Translations under genes and position numbers: made by a program
Part shown: one piece after another, positions 5,808 to 5,836 of the stretch
Layout of the letters: every line of letters begins with the position of its first letter
How positions within the stretch are numbered: the first letter of the stretch is position 1
Notes under the pieces: generated by a model
Database searches by the model: none
What the model was told of the DNA's origin: nothing
Seen by the model: the letters and a program-made list of their open reading frames with translations, nothing else
Origin: Acidobacteriota bacterium
GTDB lineage: Bacteria; Acidobacteriota; Vicinamibacteria; Vicinamibacterales; 2-12-FULL-66-21
Assembly: GCA_020200195.1 (NCBI GenBank)
Contig: JAIVJE010000072.1
Coordinates: 1 to 5,836, forward strand
DNA: 5,836 bases
Direction of reading: 5' to 3'

Positions 5808-5832
5808 ATGACCAGTCTATATGACTAGTCAT
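5808..5832 (-). promoter_or_regulatory. Palindromic operator/promoter region of the vapBC pair
   Basis: ATGACTAGTCAT (5821-5832) is a perfect 12-base palindrome. Directly beside it, ATGACCAGTCTAT (5808-5820) is a near copy, so two TGACYAGTC sites stand 13 bases apart and touch the antitoxin start codon. Two spaced palindromes are what a self-repressing Phd/YefM-type antitoxin usually binds. Reading the minus strand, TATAGA between the centres could be a -10 element, with its -35 beyond the window edge. This is inference. Confidence 0.65.
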
Positions 5833-5836
5833 AATG

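Overview
The window is a GC-rich bacterial chromosome segment, dense in genes and using ATG, GTG and TTG starts. The mix of genes suggests a heterotrophic soil or sediment bacterium, possibly an acidobacterium: an exported GH29 fucosidase, a Tat-type dienelactone hydrolase, a DUF885 protein, a DinB-fold protein and a VapBC module. The phylum is an inference from gene style only; there is no rRNA or marker gene here.

Left block (1-2387, minus strand): a tight operon read right to left. A dienelactone-hydrolase-family enzyme with a Tat-like signal comes first, then a secreted GH29 alpha-L-fucosidase. After one spacer base comes the start of a third gene, cut by the window edge, whose first 26 residues look like a lipoprotein signal. 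All three products seem to be exported, which suggests extracytoplasmic breakdown of glycans or esters.

Divergent region (2388-2533): 146 bp between the minus operon and a plus-strand pair. It carries two families of short repeated words, CCGTGGA and ACCAAG. The second runs into the ribosome binding site of the plus-strand gene.

Centre (2534-4622, plus strand): a signal-peptide-bearing DUF885-type protein without a visible HExxPGH motif, followed closely by a DinB-superfamily protein. The DinB ribosome binding site starts within the stop codon of the upstream gene, so the two are probably co-transcribed.

Accessory stretch (4623-5169): a degenerate 9-bp tandem repeat, then a 78-residue single-span membrane protein with a Gly/Asp/Cys-rich tail, then a strong hairpin between convergent genes.

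Right block (5170-5836, minus strand): a type II toxin-antitoxin pair, a Phd/YefM-type antitoxin and a PIN-domain VapC toxin, overlapping by ATGA. A palindromic, probably autoregulatory operator lies directly before the antitoxin start. No CRISPR array, tRNA, rRNA, transposase or prophage gene was seen. I found no convincing new multi-gene defence or biosynthetic system; the least explained items are the short repeats and the small Gly-rich protein.
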